Origin: Pseudomonas sp. CFBP 13711
Lineage (GTDB): Bacteria > Pseudomonadota > Gammaproteobacteria > Pseudomonadales > Pseudomonadaceae
Assembly (NCBI RefSeq): GCF_014842265.1
Contig: NZ_JACYVI010000006.1
Location: 308,852-372,851 of the forward strand
Direction: 5' to 3'
Length of the DNA stretch: 64,000 nucleotides
How positions within the stretch are numbered: position 1 is the first letter of the stretch; each line of letters opens with the position of its first letter. The position numbers and the translations under genes are program-made. The notes under the pieces were generated by a model. The model was not told where the DNA came from and did no database searches. It saw nothing but the letters and a program-made list of their open reading frames with translations. Of this stretch, positions 62,257-64,000 are shown in pieces.

Positions 62257-62468
62257 AGGTAATTTTGACTTTGAAAAAAGATGAAATGGAAAAGATGAAT
62301 GACATGATGAAGATGAAATAACTGTATAAAATATAACCAAATCTCGCCTGAGGCAAGCTTGCGATCGGCTCGCTCCGCGATTCGTCGAGCACCTATTGTC
62401 AGAACTTGTATTTCGGCGCTGATCTTGTATGGTTGTTTCCCTTTGAAATAAGGCATTACGGGGCGGTT

Positions 62469-63668
62469 ATGAAGTCGGTTGAAGAGCAGCTAGCGCTGAT
62501 CAAGCGCGGTGCAGATGAACTCCTGGTCGAGGCCGAGCTGATCACAAAGCTCAAGCGTGGGCAGCCACTTCGCATCAAGGCCGGTTTTGATCCAACCGCG
62601 CCCGACCTGCACCTCGGGCACACAGTGCTAATTAATAAGCTGCGTCAATTCCAGGATCTCGGGCATCAGGTGATTTTCCTGATTGGCGATTTCACCGGGA
62701 TGATCGGCGATCCAAGCGGCAAGAGCGCTACCCGTCCCCCGCTTACGCGCGAGCAAGTGCTCGACTATGCCGAGACCTATAAAGCTCAGGTCTTCAAGAT
62801 TCTGGATCCGGCCAAAACCGAGGTGGCCTTCAATTCCACCTGGATGGACCAGCTGAGCCCCGCTGACTTCATTCGGCTTTCTTCCCAATACACCGTTGCC
62901 CGTATGCTTGAGCGTGATGACTTCGACAAGCGTTACAAGTCGAACCAGTCGATCGCCATCCACGAATTCCTTTATCCGCTGGTGCAGGGTTACGACTCGG
63001 TTGCCTTGCGCGCGGACGTCGAGCTGGGTGGCACCGATCAGAAATTCAACTTGCTCATGGGGCGTGAGCTTCAGCGCGCCTATGGTCAGGAGGCTCAGTG
63101 TGTTCTGACGATGCCGTTGCTGGAAGGGTTGGACGGCGTCAAGAAGATGTCCAAGTCCTTGGGTAACTATGTAGGTATCCAGGAAGCGCCCGGCATTATG
63201 TACAGCAAGCTCGTCTCTATTCCTGATGCGCTGATGTGGCGTTACTTTGAGCTGCTGAGCTTCCGCTCCATGGAAGAGATCGCTGCCTTTAAGGCGGATT
63301 GCGAAGCCGGGGCGAATCCGCGCGACATCAAGATCAAGCTTGCCGAAGAGATTGTCGCGCGCTTCCATGGTGAAGAGGCTGCAGCTTCTGCCCATCGTTC
63401 TGCAGGCAATCGTATGAAGGATGGGGAGCTTCCGGAAGATCTTCCGGAGATCGAGCTGGCCGCTTCCGAAGGCATGCCGATTGCTGCCGTCCTTAATAAG
63501 GCGGGGCTGGTAAAGAACTCGGCAGTCGCTCGCGACCTGCTGGCATCCGGCGGCGTGCGTATAGATGGTGAGGTGGTGGAGCGCGGGTTTGTATTCAAGC
63601 TGGGGGCGACCCATGTTTGCCAGGCCGGCAAGAAGGCGTTCGGGCGGATTACACTTCGCTTGGAATAA
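62469..63668 (+). CDS. tyrS: Tyrosyl-tRNA synthetase (TyrZ-type)
   Basis: A 399-residue class I synthetase: HIGH-type motif HLGH near 50, KMSKS at 226-230, and a C-terminal S4 RNA-binding domain (~340-399; [12 protein letters not shown]). Its length and position before the rRNA operon match PA0668, called tyrZ in P. aeruginosa, which has a second TyrRS elsewhere. The start is ATG 62469, with GGGGCGG just upstream. Confidence 0.96.
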   Translation: MKSVEEQLALIKRGADELLVEAELITKLKRGQPLRIKAGFDPTAPDLHLGHTVLINKLRQFQDLGHQVIFLIGDFTGMIGDPSGKSATRPPLTREQVLDYAETYKAQVFKILDPAKTEVAFNSTWMDQLSPADFIRLSSQYTVARMLERDDFDKRYKSNQSIAIHEFLYPLVQGYDSVALRADVELGGTDQKFNLLMGRELQRAYGQEAQCVLTMPLLEGLDGVKKMSKSLGNYVGIQEAPGIMYSKLVSIPDALMWRYFELLSFRSMEEIAAFKADCEAGANPRDIKIKLAEEIVARFHGEEAAASAHRSAGNRMKDGELPEDLPEIELAASEGMPIAAVLNKAGLVKNSAVARDLLASGGVRIDGEVVERGFVFKLGATHVCQAGKKAFGRITLRLE

Positions 63669-64000
63669 AGTTTAAATAAGTGCTTGACGCCCCTCTGGAT
63701 CTGTCTATAATTCGCCCCACTTCCGGCGCAGACGAAACGGAAAACTCCTTGGTAATCAAAGAGTTGGACGAAGTAAGTAGCGAGGAATGCTTCGGTTCAG
63801 ATGCTTGAATCGACAGCGGTGAAAAAGGCAGTTGACAGCAGGTTGCAACGCTGTAGAATTCGCCTCCCGCTGACGTGAGACGTTAAGTCGAGCGAAGCGC
63901 AAGTGGTTGAAGTTGATAAGGAAACTTTGAAAACTTCTTAAAATAACCGCTTGACAGAAACAAGAGACGCTGTAGAATGCGCGCCTCGGTTGAGACGAAA
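63669..64000 (+). promoter_or_regulatory. Three tandem rRNA-type promoters
   Basis: No gene in these 332 bases. P1: TTGACG (63684) and TATAAT (63706); P2: TTGACA (63832) and TAGAAT (63854); P3: TTGACA (63951) and TAGAAT (63973). All have 16-base spacers and GC-rich discriminators (TCGCCCC, TCGCCTCCC, GCGCGCC), the hallmark of stringently controlled rrn promoters. An AT-rich UP-like stretch precedes P3. P2 and P3 share ACGCTGTAGAAT. An rRNA operon should follow beyond the window. Confidence 0.85.

Overview
The window is chromosomal DNA of a Pseudomonas, most likely from the P. fluorescens/P. syringae side of the genus. The evidence is high GC, the gene order (rpoD-dnaG-rpsU/tsaD-plsY-folB-folK-cca; lptD-surA-pdxA-rsmA-apaG-apaH-glpE; rpe-gph-trpE ... 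trpGDC-vfr-speD-coq7 ... argC-erpA-anmK-tyrS-rrn), near-identity of many proteins to remembered Pseudomonas sequences, and two families of Pseudomonas REP sequences. The order follows the segment that runs in P. aeruginosa PAO1 from about PA0574 to the rRNA operon after PA0668. I see no phage, insertion sequence, integron or CRISPR array.

Layout. 1-2.2 kb: a YjfL/YjfM/YjfC-like trio (DUF350 fragment, DUF1190 lipoprotein, glutathionylspermidine-synthase-fold protein). 2.2-5.6 kb: a CAT-anticodon tRNA and a four-PAS GGDEF/EAL protein. 5.7-14.1 kb: information-processing genes (rpoD, dnaG, rpsU, tsaD), plsY, folate genes folB-folK, and cca. 14.2-19.1 kb: the PrkA/YeaH/SpoVR stress operon. 19.3-27 kb: a long minus-strand operon for envelope assembly (lptD, surA), pyridoxal phosphate (pdxA), rRNA methylation (rsmA), apaG, apaH and glpE. 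27.1-29.7 kb: amgK-murU peptidoglycan recycling and a DjlA-like co-chaperone. 29.7-38.3 kb: a DUF3530 protein, then a two-component system and ABC transporter matching agtSR-agtABCD. 38.3-43.0 kb: the most accessory-looking part, with tandem REPINs, an iron alcohol dehydrogenase, a CsbD-like protein, a PAS-LuxR regulator and a membrane protein. 43.2-52.8 kb: rpe-gph-trpE, the esterase autotransporter gene estA, trpGDC, a lipoate-ligase-like gene and vfr. 52.9-63.7 kb: OsmC-like, speD, coq7, hinT, an SDR, DUF805, hemJ, argC, erpA, anmK, an M23 peptidase and tyrS. The window closes on three tandem stringent-type promoters, evidently of an rRNA operon lying beyond the right edge.

How genes work together. 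AnmK (59.7 kb) with AmgK and MurU (27-29 kb) are three steps of the Pseudomonas MurNAc salvage route; the phosphatase MupP is not in the window. The two halves of tryptophan synthesis control, trpE and trpGDC, are each preceded by a nearly identical 14-residue leader peptide with two Trp codons, so the unlinked operons appear to share one attenuation signal; the trpE copy is the in-frame C-terminus of gph. In the accessory module, a set of GTGCA-WW-TGCAC-like dyads lies upstream of three of its four genes, which suggests a small regulon around the PAS-LuxR regulator. Other regulatory structures worth testing sit at erpA (dyad over the -10), cca (hairpin holding the Shine-Dalgarno), rpsU (palindrome over the stop codon) and agtA (two upstream dyads).
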